DNA of 64,000 nt from Todiramphus chloris collaris (GCA_025345505.1 JANVCC010000021.1:30881365-30945364), one strand, 5' to 3'. Shown: positions 1 through 13,880, numbered from the stretch's first letter. Translations and numbers: made by a program. The notes: generated by a model from the sequence alone, not told the origin.

Positions 1-3000
1 ATTAAGGAAATCTAAATAACTTATTTGATACTCAACTAAAGATCTTTATGGACATTAGCCCTTACAGCAGCTATTAAATACTATTATACTCAGCAGAACA
101 GAATACCATGCCATCTTCACTGTTGACTGATATTTCTATTTTTCTAACTTGCAATGTCTTTTGACTTGGTAGACCAACTTCAGCTGAATCTTTCATTACT
201 GGTTGAATTCATTGAATTGAAAATGATTTGTTCATTGTGAAGGCCACAGATTAAATGAGCTAAGACTTTCATTCAAGTCATCCATATCATTGCAATGCAC
301 TGATCATTTTCATACTTCAGTAAAAACTAGGGAACTGGCTCAATATTATTAAATAATTGAAGTATTAATATGCTGTAATTGTGATTCTTAAAGGTGAAGT
401 AACAATTCAACATTTCATGCCAAGCTAACAAGATAAAAAAAGTATGACTGAAAGAACTGTATTTCCCATCAGAGCTGTTTGTTTATGGCTTTTTTTGCTT
501 GAGGGTTTCTTTTCCCTTGTGCCTTATTGATAATTCGGTTATTCTTTTACTAATCCATTTGAACTAAGAAAAATACTCTATTTGGCATACATAATTACAG
601 TCATGTAAGGAAAGAAAATAAGTGTCATACTGCATGCTTTCTGCCCACAATATGCTTGCTGACTGCAAGCAAATACTTTTAAATCAATATTTTATGAGTG
701 ACATGGATGCATTGCCTGATGCTGAAAAACAGCAGTAATTGTCCTTGTCAAAAAATTCATTCTTTCCCATGCCTGTTTGTATAACAGACTTTACATTACC
801 TACCTAACCAGAAAGTAATGTGAAATTTGACTTATTATATTACTCACAAGGTATTTTATAAATTTAATTAATTTTATAGACCCCTTTTGCAATGGAAAGA
901 ATCACAAATATATTTCAAAGATTAACTCACAAGTTATCAGTCATAGATATTTTTTACAGACTTTTTAAATTTTGTCTCTGATTTCATTATATTTTATTCT
1001 AAATATACTTCAACCTATAAATAAATTTACAGATTAATTAAAATCCTGTAGAATTTATTTCAGGTTCTTTTCTGACAGTTTTGACACCACTGATGTTTTA
1101 TAAATATGCTGGTTTTTAACTGCTGCTTTTTGATCAACTGTTTTCCCAGAAAGGCAATTATTCTGCCTCCCACTAGAGGGAAAAAGAGAAACATTTTGAA
1201 AATATTATTTCTTAACTGTAGAAACTTCAAAAAGTTGTATATATATATATTTTTTTTTTTAATGTTTTAGTCAAAAGCATACAATAAATGGATATTGAGA
1301 CAGAACACATTGGAACAACTATATGGTCTAAAATTTTTAAACTCAGAAAGAAGATGCACATCACAAGCACATTAGCTCAGTCTAGTACAAAGTAATTCTG
1401 TGTATTCAATGACAATTTAATGACAGATTCACTGTATCTTTTCTTAATAAATAAGACAGCAAATACAGGGCCTTAAGCTCATACTGTAGTAAATTATTAG
1501 TTACAAAAACTATTTTGCCTTAGCTATCATATAGACTGATACAGTCATGAACATTTTTAACTGATGGAATCTGCATTCAGTCACTGGTCTTTCTTGCAGA
1601 GATGATGAACCCCGTATAACTTTGATTAGAATTAAATTTACTTGAAACAGGTTCTTTTTATTAGGAAAATATACTTTCTACTGTAGGAATTAGAACTTTG
1701 CTGTAATGATATTATCCATGCAAAAGGTGTTTTTCTCTCAGTATTTTCTCTTAGTATTTACTATTTCTTTAATTGGAAGCACTAATCTAGGACTTTTTTT
1801 TTTCTTTAGGTGTTTTTTTGTTTGCTTATTTGTTTTTTCACACTTTATGTATTTTTAATTCACTTTAGATCTGCACTACTGCAAGTACATGAAATACCAT
1901 TCCAAATTGAGACACAGGAATAAGGTGACATTAATTCTTTCCATTCAGAAAATTGTGATTTTTTTCAGCTTCTGTCAAGTTCATATCTTTCCTCTCCTAT
2001 AGTCTGATTCCTAGATCAGGTGTGGACTGATTGCACAATACAGCAGTCCAATACTGATGAAAATTACCTTTCCCTCATTTCTACTAGGCAGATAGCCTTT
2101 GTGCCAGAGTAATTCTCTATTGCATTTTCAGACACACTGAAAGGGCAGAAGAGGGTACAAAGGAGCCTGAGCAAAAGACTGGATATTGTCTTTGATACTG
2201 ACAGTGAAAAAATTTTGAAAGTCAAAACCTCATTAAGAAACGCAGCAAAGGCATGATTCAACTGTTTTCACAAGCCATACTTACTCTCATCAAAGGCAGT
2301 CTGGTCTTTTGAGGTTGGCTTGTCAAACGGAATTTAAAAATGGCTTTTCTGGTTAGTTATCAAAGGTTTGTAATGATAGCACTGAGATAAATGCTTTTGA
2401 TCCAGCTGGTCATGATTTCTCCTAATGTCTCCTACTTTGAAACCTCCACTGCATTTTCTATCCATTTTATATATTTATATTTATATATATATATAGACAC
2501 ACACACACACACAAATACTCAAGTATCTCTGCCCCTCTTGATAAAAAAAGAAATGATGCAGTGTCTGACTGAGCTGAAATATAGACCATTGGGGAATAGA
2601 AATCTATAACATTTCCACAGGCAAAACTTTTCCTGTGATCAGTGGAGATAAAAGTACTCAGTACTGGATGCTTTCTTTTCCTTGTCAATCTTCCCTTCTA
2701 AACAGTGATAATTATTATAGAAATCAGAACAGTTTTGATGGGATACACAGTGAGGTGAAATTCAGTTAACAGAGTATTCCCAACTCAAAAATGAAGATAC
2801 CACTATTTGATCACTATGTGATTGTGATTGTGATTATGATTATTTCTGAAGCGTTCTTTTTAATTGCATAATGCTGAAAAGAAAGTCTTAAAATATTGTA
2901 GGTATTTAAAATCTATGAAGAGATGTGACATCTACAAGTAGTCTACAGACACCAGTAATCTGTAAGAAATTGAAAAAGTTGAGCTATGTGCTTGATGCTA

Positions 3001-6000
3001 GTTGTAGTTGTATGTACGTAAGGTAAAATTTCTAAAATAATATTGTATACTAACAATGTGAAATTAACTAACAAAGCAAAATTTAAGGAATTTCAATTAG
3101 ATTCAGACTCAGTGGATTATCTTTCATCTCTGAATTCTGAAAATACTTGAAAATGAAAATCTACCTAGACCTATTTTGAAGAAATCATCCAGACCAGAGG
3201 TGGTACCTCATAACTGAAGTAATAAAAACTGAATATAGTTAAGAGGCATAAGAGTAGCCCTCACCACTGATGGACTGATATCTGATCTTTTTAATGCCAC
3301 ATCTTCAGGCTTTTTTAGAAAAACACATTATACTTTTCCATATAGAAATTTTACTATAAAATATTATAGAAAGACGACAATACAAAAATCAATTCATTCT
3401 AAGTCATCTAATAAAATAGGACCCTAAGCAGTAAGAAGGAAGACTACTAAATATCTTTGTATATAAGTATTTCAAAAATTTCAGGTAGCTGTGCAGTGTC
3501 CTGAATATTCAGCACAGGTTGCAGAGTTGTTCTTCAGTCATTTTGGTCCTCTGTGGCTACGGACTAGGAAACTTGTCTGAAGAGTGGAAGCAGTTCCTGA
3601 CTGAGAGGTTCAGGGTCAGCCACAACCAGAGCCTTAAAACAATTACTCAGTTTCCAACTTTTGTCTGAACTAGACCTTTGTGAAATAAATTTTTTTGCTA
3701 GTTTTATGAATTATTACTTTCTGAAATGTAAATATAATCAAACTCTAAAATGGTAGTTCCAAAATCTGATAATTCCAAAATATTTTTTGTTTGTTTTGTT
3801 CTGAATAGTAGAGTGTCTTATCAGTAACTAGGTGTTCCGAAACACTGGCTGAAACTTTTATCAGTTATTTATGAACAGCATTTTCTGTTTCTTTACCAGC
3901 AACTCAGGAATGCCTTTACCTATATTTTACTAGCTGTCTTAACTGAGAGAGAGGAATGAAAATGTTTGCTCCACTGTCAGTGTGGAAATATTAGCCTATA
4001 GATTTATTTCAGTTCAAAGACAAAGTAATATATGAAAACTTTTAATTCCAGAAGAAATAAAGTGGTCTGTATTTAGACCAGGGAAACACATGATTACTCA
4101 CACTGAACTCTGCAGAAGTGTTGGTACTTTGCATTTTTTTAAATCATGTGTTTAAGTGTCCAAATATTTACTTCAGGCTTCTTAACCATGGTTTTATTTT
4201 TAGGGATCAATTCACTTATCTAAATGTAATTGTCTACTGTCATTTGAGTTACATCAGGATATCCTACTTGACTTCCAGCAATTATGCATGTTTCTCCTAT
4301 GTAGTCTTTGTCATACATGCCAGACTGTAAGGAATGTCACAGTACCTTAGACGTCACAAATAATGTCTGATCACTGTCTGTGGGCAGTTGAACCAAGTCC
4401 CATCTTTGAAAATATCCTTGCAGACATATACATGTAAATGCTTATATTTACATTTATATTAATGTAAATGCATTTTGATTACATGTTTACATTATTTTTA
4501 GTGCTATTCTTCAGCTCTTAGTCTCTGCTGAAGTAAAAAGTGTGGTTGTGACTGGTGAACCAAGTTGTTCTTTAGGGTCAGCTGACTACCCTGAGTATAA
4601 CAGCAATATAGACGCTGTAGACACACACAGATTAACACTTAAATGTACACGTCCTAATCTCAAAGTGGATCCCATCTGATAATCATATAGAAAGGTAAGT
4701 AAGAAATAGATACAAAATAAAAATGTATTTTCTTTAACACCTCTCATAGAAGAGTATAAATTCTCCTGGCTACTTTAGTCAGAGCACAAGTATGTCTGTC
4801 AGGCAGTTCTAAAATGTTCTCTGGCTTCAGTGACTTATTTAGTAATAGTAAGGTGCTTCTTTATTCATCAGCATTTATGCCAATGAAACATAATAGTAAA
4901 TGCACATTTAAGTAGCTCTGAATTCATAGAGCGCTTAGGACAGTAAAAGCTTCCAAATGAATAATTGCTTCACACAGACAGCTTTTGCATCCTAAATTGC
5001 TCAGTGGCTAGACTTTTAAATAGCCTAGTATTTCTATTAGTTAATCTCCAGGCACTGTAGAAAAGGCAATAGACTGCAGAAGGATTTATATAAGAAGTGA
5101 ATGCAGCATGGCAATACTAGGAAGGAACAATAAGAACTGTTTCCTCCTGGGAAATATTATAAAGGGAGGGAGGAAACAAGTTTTTTTGCCCACAGTTACA
5201 ACATTTTTTTTTGTTAAACTACATTTTTGCCATTTTAAATTTAAAATATTTTCAGAAGTTTTCCATGACTTCCCTATAAAACTCCATCATCATAAAATAT
5301 TCTGATGAAGAAAATCAACATATAGCACCTTGGGGTATAATTTTCTTACTTGCTGAGTAGACATGTTAATGTGTGGGCAAGACTTTTCTTCAATATAACC
5401 AAGATCCTTGAAAACAAAGTAATACTTTTTAAAAACATAATGTGATATTCTTTTCTGCAATGCACCACATATTTGATCTCTACTATATTGTAAGTGTAAA
5501 ATTAATTCTGGATATGAACAGCCCAGTGATAGTTTTGTATGTGGAATAGGCTGAATACTAGATCAAAGACTGACTATAGGTATCCATGTGGTTTGTAATT
5601 TAACATACAGAGTTTATGCAAGACGAGTTTTTTAATCTTTTTTTTTTTTTTTTTTTACTTTTTTCAAGAAGGAAGAATTAGAAGCTTGTGAATTTATTCA
5701 ATATTAAAGAATTATACAAGATAGAATACTAAAATGCAGGACAGAAATTACCAGACTAATACCCACTACTGTGATGCATGATAAAAACTCAAAGAAACTG
5801 TAATAAATAGATTGCATAGTTCTTGTTTGTTTGGATTGCCAAATGCCAGTTAGCACTTTCACTTCCAATTCAAAGCTGATAAGCAGTTAGGCAGAAACTC
5901 TGCTTACGTGATTTATAAATCTATAAAGACAAGTCTGTATGTCATTTATGGCAATTTCGGCAGTATCTGCTGCAATCAAAGAATGAAAATATCCATTACC

Positions 6001-6236
6001 AGAAAGGAAATATATTCCTTTCTGTTCAAGTGGGCAAAGCACTAAGTAGTATGTGAATTTTGTAATAATATTAAAATCATCCATGTTTGCTGGCCATATG
6101 AAATTCGTATCATTTTGAGAGGTTTTTGTTTTCTTTTTCCTCTTTGCTCATCAGATAAAAATCCAGATGCTCCTTGGTTTTATTACTGCAGTTGTGAGCT
6201 CTTCTTTTATTAACATTTTTGTGTGGACTTTCTTAG
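1..6236 (+). other. KLHL1: KLHL1 intron (3' part, upstream of first exon seen)
   Basis: AT-rich non-coding sequence ending at the acceptor AG at 6235-6236. It is assigned to a KLHL1 intron because the next exon starts mid-codon and mid-propeller, so an upstream exon must exist outside the window. No TE of a recognised family is seen here. It holds simple repeats at 1239-1260 (AT then T), 2468-2513 (TA then CA) and 5638-5656 (19 T). The short open frames inside it look like chance frames with no recognisable domain. Confidence 0.85.
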
Positions 6237-6449
6237 GTTATATTCAGTTGGAGGTCGGGATGGAAGTTCATGTTTAAGTTCAATGGAATATTATGATCCT
6301 CACACAAATAAATGGAATATGTGTGCTCCTATGTGTAAGAGAAGAGGAGGTGTAGGAGTGGCTACATGTGATGGCTTTCTTTATGCAGTTGGAGGCCATG
6401 ATGCTCCTGCTTCTAACCATTGTTCCCGACTGCTGGACTATGTAGAAAG
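6237..6449 (+). CDS. KLHL1: KLHL1 antepenultimate coding exon (kelch repeats)
   Basis: This internal exon of kelch-like 1 is 213 nt long. KLHL1 is a BTB-BACK-kelch protein; in mammals it is mainly neuronal, binds actin and modulates voltage-gated calcium channels (family knowledge). The first base completes a codon from the previous exon, and translation then reads [11 protein letters not shown], a kelch blade start with the double-glycine motif. Blade hallmarks follow: [11 protein letters not shown] (the spaced Tyr/Trp pair), a RRGGVGVA strand and a second LYAVGGHDA. The acceptor is AG at 6235-6236 after a T-rich tract. The donor is GT at 6450-6451, leaving two bases (AG) of an Arg codon that the next exon completes with G. 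Open frame continues to a stop at 6514-6516 if the intron is read through. Paralogues KLHL4 and KLHL5 are the main alternatives; the C-terminus in the last exon favours KLHL1. Confidence 0.93.
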
Positions 6450-9400
6450 GTATCCAATTATATATGCATTTTTTTTAATACAAAATAATGTCCAGTATCA
6501 TAACTTTCTTAGCTAAGTGATGGTATAATTAAACAGATATTTTTATCCCAAGAAATGCCACATTTTTGTATTTACTTGAAAAATTTCATAAATATTTGTC
6601 AAAGACAATCTCTTTGAAGGCTATTTTCTTTCTTTTTTTTTTTCTCACACTATTATGATATATTATCATGAACAGAAAAATCCACTCTTTTCACATTTCA
6701 CCTACAAAATCTTTGTTTTTAAGGCACAATATTGCACATTGCAGAGTCGTAAACTAAACTTTGCAAAAATTAAAATAATTTTATAATACCAAATTGTGTT
6801 GATAAGTATTTCAGAAAGCATAGCTGAGCAAAGAAGAAATACAGAATGTATAGTGATGGATATTTATAGAACATGACATTGCTTCCTTTAGCAACACTGC
6901 AACTTCCTGATGTGTCAATATAAGCTTTATATACTTAATTTCCAGTACCATGAATTTTTCAAGTTGATATTCTGGCAGTAGGGCACAGTTGAAGTGATAA
7001 TATAATTGAATTTGAAGATAGTCTTCAATTGTTTCATGAAGGTTTGACTTTTTTCTGTTTCTGTATGGTTTAAAATGGAGTGAGGAAAATACACTCCTCA
7101 TATATATACAGGTTCCAAAGGTTAAAGCAGATATGTTTGAGTAGTTGTTTTATCTTAATGTACAAGTAAATATAGGTGCTGGGAGAGATTTTTTTTCTTT
7201 ATTTTCTGAAGGGGTTGAATTTTAATTAAATTTCAATTATTGCATCTGCTGAATCTGTCTTGGCGTTTACCAGCTACACAATATGTAATCCAAAAATTAT
7301 AAATTAAAACTTACTCCTTATGTTATCCATATGATTTTGCTCAGCCTTAGACTCATTCCCATCTCTGCAGTATATAAGCAAAGATTACAAACTGCTACAT
7401 ACTTTACTTCTCATCTGCAACAGACGGGAAATTTATCAAATAAATCCCATGATGCCTGTCCTCCTGGGCATCTATTTCTAAGGAAAAATAACCAGAATTT
7501 TCAATTAAATAAATTTATATTAAGACTACTAGTGAAAATATTAATAAGTATGACATCTTTCCAACTACTTCTGCTTATTGGTACTCGTAAGGGAGTTTTT
7601 CTTTCATCTTTTGGTCTCTGAGAATAAAATCCTTCTGGTGTTGAAGAAAAAACACATCTCATCACATTTGTCTTTTTAAGCAAGGTTTGTAATAACGAAC
7701 TAAACCACGTATCTTTAAGCTATTTTATGTACTGCTATCCGAATGACATTTTACAGTGTTCCTTGTCTAGGTATTTTTGCACCGATAGCAAAAAACGTGG
7801 ATAATGTGCTTCATGGGTGGTTAGCTTCCAGACTAAAAGTTAGGACTAAGGCTGTTAGCGTGCATAGAGTGGATGTTATTTAAGCAGTGGACTCAACTAA
7901 AATAGGAAAAACTCATGGCCCTCCTGGTGACTGATAAGTTTATAAGGTGGCTGGGGTGTTACTTAATGTGTCTATTTTTACATTCAAAATTTATGTATCA
8001 TCTTCAAAAAATAAAAACATCTGAATAAATTAGGAAACCAAAGACTAGTAAGTGATAATCAGGTGTATTATAGTAATTTATTTTATATCTCTTTGAAAGT
8101 TTTACTTTCTGTAAATATCTAGGGCACCTTTTTTAACTAAGTCGCTTCTTCAGGAATGAGTCTTTGCTTCATCCATGTTGTCATTCTGATGATTCAAATA
8201 CCAATTTGCTCCTAGAAGAATATCAAACCAGACTTAAAGTTTTAAAATTCTTTTCTTAGATTATATAAATCTAGTGAAACCATATATCTGGTTTTTAAAT
8301 GCTACTGCTAATATCCTGCTGAATAGTAATTAGGACATCCAGTTTGAACTCTTCTAAGGTTGATGCAATTGTAAATATTTCCTGTGCGTTCAAGCATTCT
8401 AAAAATAAAACAATTATGTTTTTTTGCTCTTCACAAAATGGGGAAGTACAATTTTGTATTCCTTTTTAAAGGTAAAATGACTATTTCATTTTTGAGAATT
8501 ATACATCTTTTGAGATATTGTGGAAGATTTTATAAAGTAGCTTTCTAATTGTTATTCAAAACCTGACAGACATAAAACCATAAGCAAGTGATCTATAGTT
8601 TTTCCCCTTCATCTCACCTTGATTTCAAATTGATTTCTTTCCACATTCAGGAACTTTTATCATAGCCTTTCTCACCCTAGGGCATACCTAGTTATTATAA
8701 AGATGAAATAGATGGTTGTTTTTAACAGAAGAAAGGATATAAGAAATCTCAGACATTTTCCTGGCAATTACAAAAAGCAAGTTCTCATGCAGTTCTATTT
8801 AATCATGACAGACTTGAATTATAAGAATTGTGTTTAGCCTTGCATACCTGTTTGTTAAAAAAAAAAAAAAAAAGAAAAATAAAAAAAGAGAAAGGCCCAA
8901 AGTTGTCAATTTTATTTAGTTTCCATGCTTTTGCACCTCCTCACCTTGGTCCATGCAATTCAAGAGCAGTGTATCAAAGAGTCCATTAAATATTATCTTT
9001 AGGCAGGCAAAGATACAGTGTATACTGGTGCGTTTCACTGTCTGAGAAACTCTCAGCTAGAGACATACAATATTGTTCAAAAAGCTTCACATTTTTTGAG
9101 GAAAATCCAGTCACAATTTTTTTTTTTTTTTTTTTTTTTTTTTCTTGTCACATGTGCATTTTCCTTTCACGTATTCAAGCAGCGTTCTAATGTATTTTCC
9201 TCTCAAGCTTCAAAAAACATTTATCACATATCTAGATATTTAACTCAACAGTTCTTAGTGAAGGATAGCAAAATAGAAGTATGTGAATAAATAAATACAC
9301 AAATGAATAAATAAATAAAATGAAATTTAAAAAATGTGGAATTGACAACATAATTAATGTAATGGTGTATTAGACATAAAAAGTTGAACACAAAATTTTA

Positions 9401-10910
9401 TCATCTTATTTTCTGATAAATCCCCATAAAGATAGAAAGAATAGCAGCCAGGAGATGAGTAGGATTTTTTTTTTTCCCAAATGTATTTAGCTGGAAAGAA
9501 CAATTAATGTTAAAGACAATTCTGTTATTTTCCAATTTGAAGGTCATATTTATAAAGCAAAATGCAGCTACAAGCAAAGCATTGCAATATTTACTTTTAA
9601 AAAGTTTCAAATATTCTGTTCAAACATAATATGGGACTTCAAACAGTATTTGTACTAGTTGATTATTGAAAATATGAATGACTGAAATACTTATTAGCGC
9701 TCTTATAGTCAGCCTTTTTAGTAAAAGTCTAGAATTTTGTAAAGCATATATATATATATACACACACAACTTTGTGTAGGATTATCAACTTCTAGTTAAT
9801 AAAGTTGAGACTGCAAGAAAATATGTTGAATGAACTTGAATCCCCCCCAAAAGTAATTCATTTTGCTCTGATACTGTCTCTTGAAGATATAGGAGAAAGT
9901 GGTTTGATGCCTAATTTTATATAGCAATATAATAAATTTACTTTTTAATTATTTTATGCCCAAAATGTGATCTACCTTACACTAAAGCAAATTACTAAAT
10001 TCAATCAAAGGATTTGTGTCCTTAAACTGTTTATTTTCTCCACTGATTATCAAATGAAGCAACTACATAGTAGAGATGCTTAAGGACAGATTAAATTAAT
10101 TCTATCATACTGTGATACAGTATTCTGTTTTAGTAATATTTGTCATCTAAAAATGAGGTATCTAGTTTAACCTAATACTCAAAATGTCCTTAATAGCAAA
10201 CTTAGAGGCATTATCAAAAGGCAATCATGTCTGTTTTACAGATGTTTAAAAGAGATACAATAGAATGGCTTTTGAATTTTTTACATGGTTAATGAATATC
10301 TTAATTAATGGTTTTGGATAAATATTTTATTTTTAAATTATTTTCATTATAGAAAAGGAATTTTGTCCTCAATTTTAAAAATTCTTTGCTGATTATGTCT
10401 TCACTGCTCTCTTCACTGAGAAGTTATCAGGAAGAGAATCTAACTGTAATGCAGGTAGGTGTATCCCCTGAATTCTAAGGCAGGTGTTCTGGCTGCAGAC
10501 ATTATATTGTATAATTTTAGAAATTAAAATATAGCATAATATAATTTTAGAAAGAGTATTTTCGTATGCTACAAAAAATACCCTATTTAAAATATGCACA
10601 TAAATATATATATGCATTCAAATATTGCTTTTACAACCTTCTAAAATCACTTTTCATGGTGCCTTATCCCACAAATACCTTAGTTTATTCCAAAAGATTA
10701 ACTGAGTAAAAGTTCCTAATCAGCATTTAGAGGTCTGAATGGGAACACAATAAATCTATATGTTAGGAAGATTACTTTTTGGATAGAATGGTAAAGGTTT
10801 GTTTTTTTTTTTTTTTTCTCCCATAAAAGAATTACTACATTCAAGTGAAAATCAGCATGTATTGAGACTTATCTTCCTCCTGGACTTCAGTTTCCTTTCT
10901 CTTTCCTTAG
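6450..10910 (+). other. KLHL1: KLHL1 intron
   Basis: Phase-2 intron of about 4.5 kb bounded by GT at 6450-6451 and AG at 10909-10910, the acceptor being preceded by a strong pyrimidine tract. It contains no recognisable transposon or exon. Homopolymers and microsatellites occur at 8857-8873 (A), 9117-9143 (27 T), 9279-9318 (AAAT-like), 9746-9768 (TA then CA) and 10802-10817 (T, about 95 bp before the acceptor). Confidence 0.9.
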
Positions 10911-11082
10911 GTATGATCCAAAAACTGATACTTGGACAATGGTGGCTCCACTGAGTATGCCTCGAGATGCCGTTGGTGTCTGTCTCCTTGGTGACAAATT
11001 ATATGCAGTAGGTGGCTATGATGGTCAAACATACCTGAACACTATGGAGGCATATGACCCTCAAACTAATGAATGGACACAG
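10911..11082 (+). CDS. KLHL1: KLHL1 penultimate coding exon (kelch repeats)
   Basis: This exon is 172 nt. Its first G completes the split Arg codon, and the rest gives 57 codons starting [20 protein letters not shown], the closing Tyr/Trp strand of one kelch blade. It continues through [19 protein letters not shown] (double glycine of the next blade) to [11 protein letters not shown]. The frame ends exactly on a codon, so the following intron is phase 0. The acceptor is TTCCTTAG and the donor CAG/GTAATC. The [22 protein letters not shown] segment is shared by KLHL1, KLHL4 and KLHL5, so on its own it fixes only the subfamily. If the downstream intron were retained, translation would stop at 11158-11160. 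Confidence 0.94.
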
Positions 11083-12670
11083 GTAATCATAAAGTTTAGT
11101 TGTTTTGTTTTTTTTCTGTCTGTGATATATTTTGATAGTTGTGCATTTAAACTTTTCTGAAAAAAAGTATAGTATATAAGCTTACCATAGCTGTAAAAAC
11201 AGTCCTGGTATTTTTATCAAGTGTTATGTCAGGAGTTTCCTCTGAAGACGGAAAAGACAGATTTAGATCCTAAGACAGTGGAAGAAGGGAGAATAAGCAG
11301 TCATTAGAAATATTGTCTAATATTACTGTCTTTTAATATCTGAATATTATTCAGACAAAAATATTATACTATCAATTTCTATATGATTTTTTTTTTCTTC
11401 ATCTTTCTTCATGCAGAAGAAATGTTGTAAAGAGTAACAAAATAGATCTGGAATTTTAATTAATAACCGGCATATCCTGAAGATCCATCACATGAGTATT
11501 TGTTTATTTATGTAGACATCCAAGTTTTCATTTTATTCTTCAATTCCATTTTATTCTATTTGATGGATAATTAGAATTGTTGAACTGTATGTATCTTCCT
11601 AATCTTGTTTTTGCTTATTCTATCACAGCAATGCTTGGAAAGATTTGGATGCATAGCAAAGACTTAAAAGGAAACAAAGGATTATTTCCAGACTTCCTGT
11701 TCTTATTTCTGTTTTAAAACTTTGTAAAAAAGTAATTTATTCCACCAGTGTAGATTCTTACATCTGAATTTCTCACCCTAAGTTCTCTTTAAAATTAATG
11801 AAGAAAAATACGTACTTCAAAAGTATGTTCTTAGGCTAAAATAAGCATTTAAAATAGGCCAGGAACATTATACTGAAAAATGCCTGTTTCTTTTTATTTT
11901 TGTAAAGGGAGGCTTTAGTTGTCAAGCTTAAATGTAGATATACATCTGAAAAGTTAATGCAGAAGATCATCCTTTTTATCTACTGTTACTAAAATGACAA
12001 GAGAGCATTTTTATAACATTCTGTAGGAAATATGAAACCAATTTGGAAAGATTCTTTCCCCCAGTTCACCAGTCCACATAAAAAAGCCCTATGTGATGAA
12101 CTAAATTTGGACAGATAGGAAACATGTAACACCTCTGCTTTGATATGTATAGTATATCATCATTACTATTACTGTTACATAGCAGATGAATTGACTCTAC
12201 TGTATTAGTTGCACCAAGATCCACTCTCCTAAAGTTACTAATCCTGGTGGTGTATTGAATAGTGTCTAAAGCTGCCAAACTTATTCTAAAGAACACTTGA
12301 ACTTGTTCAGCAGTACTGGAACCATACAGTTGTGGTTTTGATAGCTTGACATTGCCTCAGGGACTAAAGTGGAAACAGCAGATACAGTCTACAGATTATA
12401 GAAACTCCTTGCGTGTCAACAATTCACAAAATTGATTCACATCTCTATAATCACTCCTTTTTTTTTATTCTTACACTTTAAAGTGAAAGTTGTCAGATGT
12501 GAGTAACTTCAGAACTTCAATACTAGGATATTGTGAGTTGTGTTTATTTTTAGTGGTTTATATTAGTTTTGATCATTTTAGAACAATGTTGGCACAGAAC
12601 TTTAGAAATCACTTGCATGGGTTTTTCCTGTTTCAGTTAATTTGTATATCTTTTTATTTTTTATCTGCAG
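11083..12670 (+). other. KLHL1: KLHL1 last intron
   Basis: Phase-0 intron of about 1.6 kb with GT at 11083-11084 and AG at 12669-12670 after a T-rich tract (TTATTTTTTATCTGCAG). No transposon, exon or RNA gene is seen inside it. Confidence 0.9.
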
Positions 12671-12730
12671 ATGGCTTCCCTAAATATTGGAAGAGCTGGT
12701 GCCTGTGTTGTAGTCATCAAACAACCATGA
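12671..12730 (+). CDS. KLHL1: KLHL1 last coding exon, C-terminus and stop
   Basis: Only 60 nt of this terminal exon are coding: MASLNIGRAGACVVVIKQP followed by TGA at 12728-12730. The GRAGACVVV strand closes the kelch propeller by pairing with its first blade, as usual in this family. The ending VIKQP matches my recollection of vertebrate KLHL1 and differs from KLHL5 (ends near VTVKL) and KLHL4 (near VVKLP), which is why the gene is called KLHL1. Together the three exons in the window supply roughly the last 148 residues of a protein that is about 750 residues in mammals. The N-terminal BTB and BACK domains must be upstream of this window. Confidence 0.93.
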   Translation: MASLNIGRAGACVVVIKQP

Positions 12731-13880
12731 CTTTTTCAGCACTTATTAGGATTTTACTGACTGTGAAATTATTATTTTTCTATCAGACAGCGAGAATGAT
12801 AACTTCATGATTTACACAGTGAATACTCTGTTGATCACAAACTTGAAGAAGTTAGGAAGTGAGAAAGATTAAGTATTTATGCCCTATAAAACCATAAAAA
12901 CAGTTCACAGTCAGTGAACAAGAGAAAAAATCAGACTCTTGTAGGCATAAACATGTGAACATCAAGTAGTGAGTTCCAGTACTGTTCTGATGAATGTGTC
13001 ATGGAGAACTGCATAACCAAAGGACTGCTCTACACAGGAGCAGGAAAGAATACAAGAACAGGTTTCAAGGCTGCAAGAGTTTTAACTGCAGGAACATTAA
13101 AGTACATTTACTGAGTTTTAAACTGTGGAGTTTTTTTAAGTAAAAAGTAGATAGTAAATTTTACTTTATTTTTTTTTCTGTTCAGGTCTTCTCTTCAAAT
13201 GGGTTACGATCTTCTCATTTAAGCATGTTGTTTCTTTCTTTTTGAAGAGAAGAGTTAGAAGAGTTTGCATATTCAAGTTTCATCCATAATGACTAAGCCG
13301 TTGCTCTACAGTAGGAAGTAAAATCAAAAGTTACTTTCTTTTTAACTTCAGATTGTTCCTCCTTGCCAGTGTCAAAGCATCTTATAAGTCAGTCTACTGA
13401 ATGGAAAGCCTGTGTGTTTAATCTAATTATACACAAAACGATCCTTTGCCTGCACAGGGACTTCATTAAAAATATTGGAGTCAAAAGAACATCCTAATTA
13501 GAACATCCTAATTATTTCTTAATCTTATATTCAATTTAAGCATGTGGTTTCTGATCTCATTGTTTAGTGCATCTTCTGCATGTTGGAAGCTCATGAAAAG
13601 CTGGCAAATTTTTACTGTTCCTTCACTGCATCATGTAACAGATGAACCATGACCAGAACACTCTATAGAGCCTCTTCTAACATCTCAAGAGGGATAAAAA
13701 TACTACATTTTATTTCATTCTGATGCTCGTACATACACAATGTTGCCTATTTAGAGCTGCCAATTTATAACTTTCCACTTATGACTGAGAATAACTGCAA
13801 GTAGGAAGTTCAGAATAATAGCAAGTGAAATAAGGAAGATTAGACCATTTGATTTAATAAAGTATATATTGCAAATATAC
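12731..13880 (+). other. KLHL1: Probable KLHL1 3' UTR
   Basis: Sequence after the stop codon, with no further splice or coding signal. The first well-placed canonical polyadenylation signal is AATAAA at 13856-13861, so cleavage is expected near 13875-13885, giving a 3' UTR of about 1.15 kb. A T- and GT-containing stretch follows, as expected for a downstream element. Further AATAAA motifs at about 14498 and 14935 could serve longer forms. A perfect 14-bp tandem duplication sits at 13487-13514. The exact end is inferred, not seen. Confidence 0.6.
13856..13861 (+). terminator. KLHL1: Candidate KLHL1 polyadenylation signal AATAAA
   Basis: Canonical hexamer about 1.1 kb after the KLHL1 stop, followed within about 35 bases by a T/GT-containing segment. 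AATAAA occurs often by chance in AT-rich DNA, so its position is the main support. Confidence 0.5.

Noticed and set aside
6223-6516. Treating the ATG-initiated frame at 6223-6516 as a small independent gene
   Set aside because: The ATG-side part lies in intron sequence and the 3' part runs through the splice donor. The central section is the KLHL1 exon at 6237-6449.
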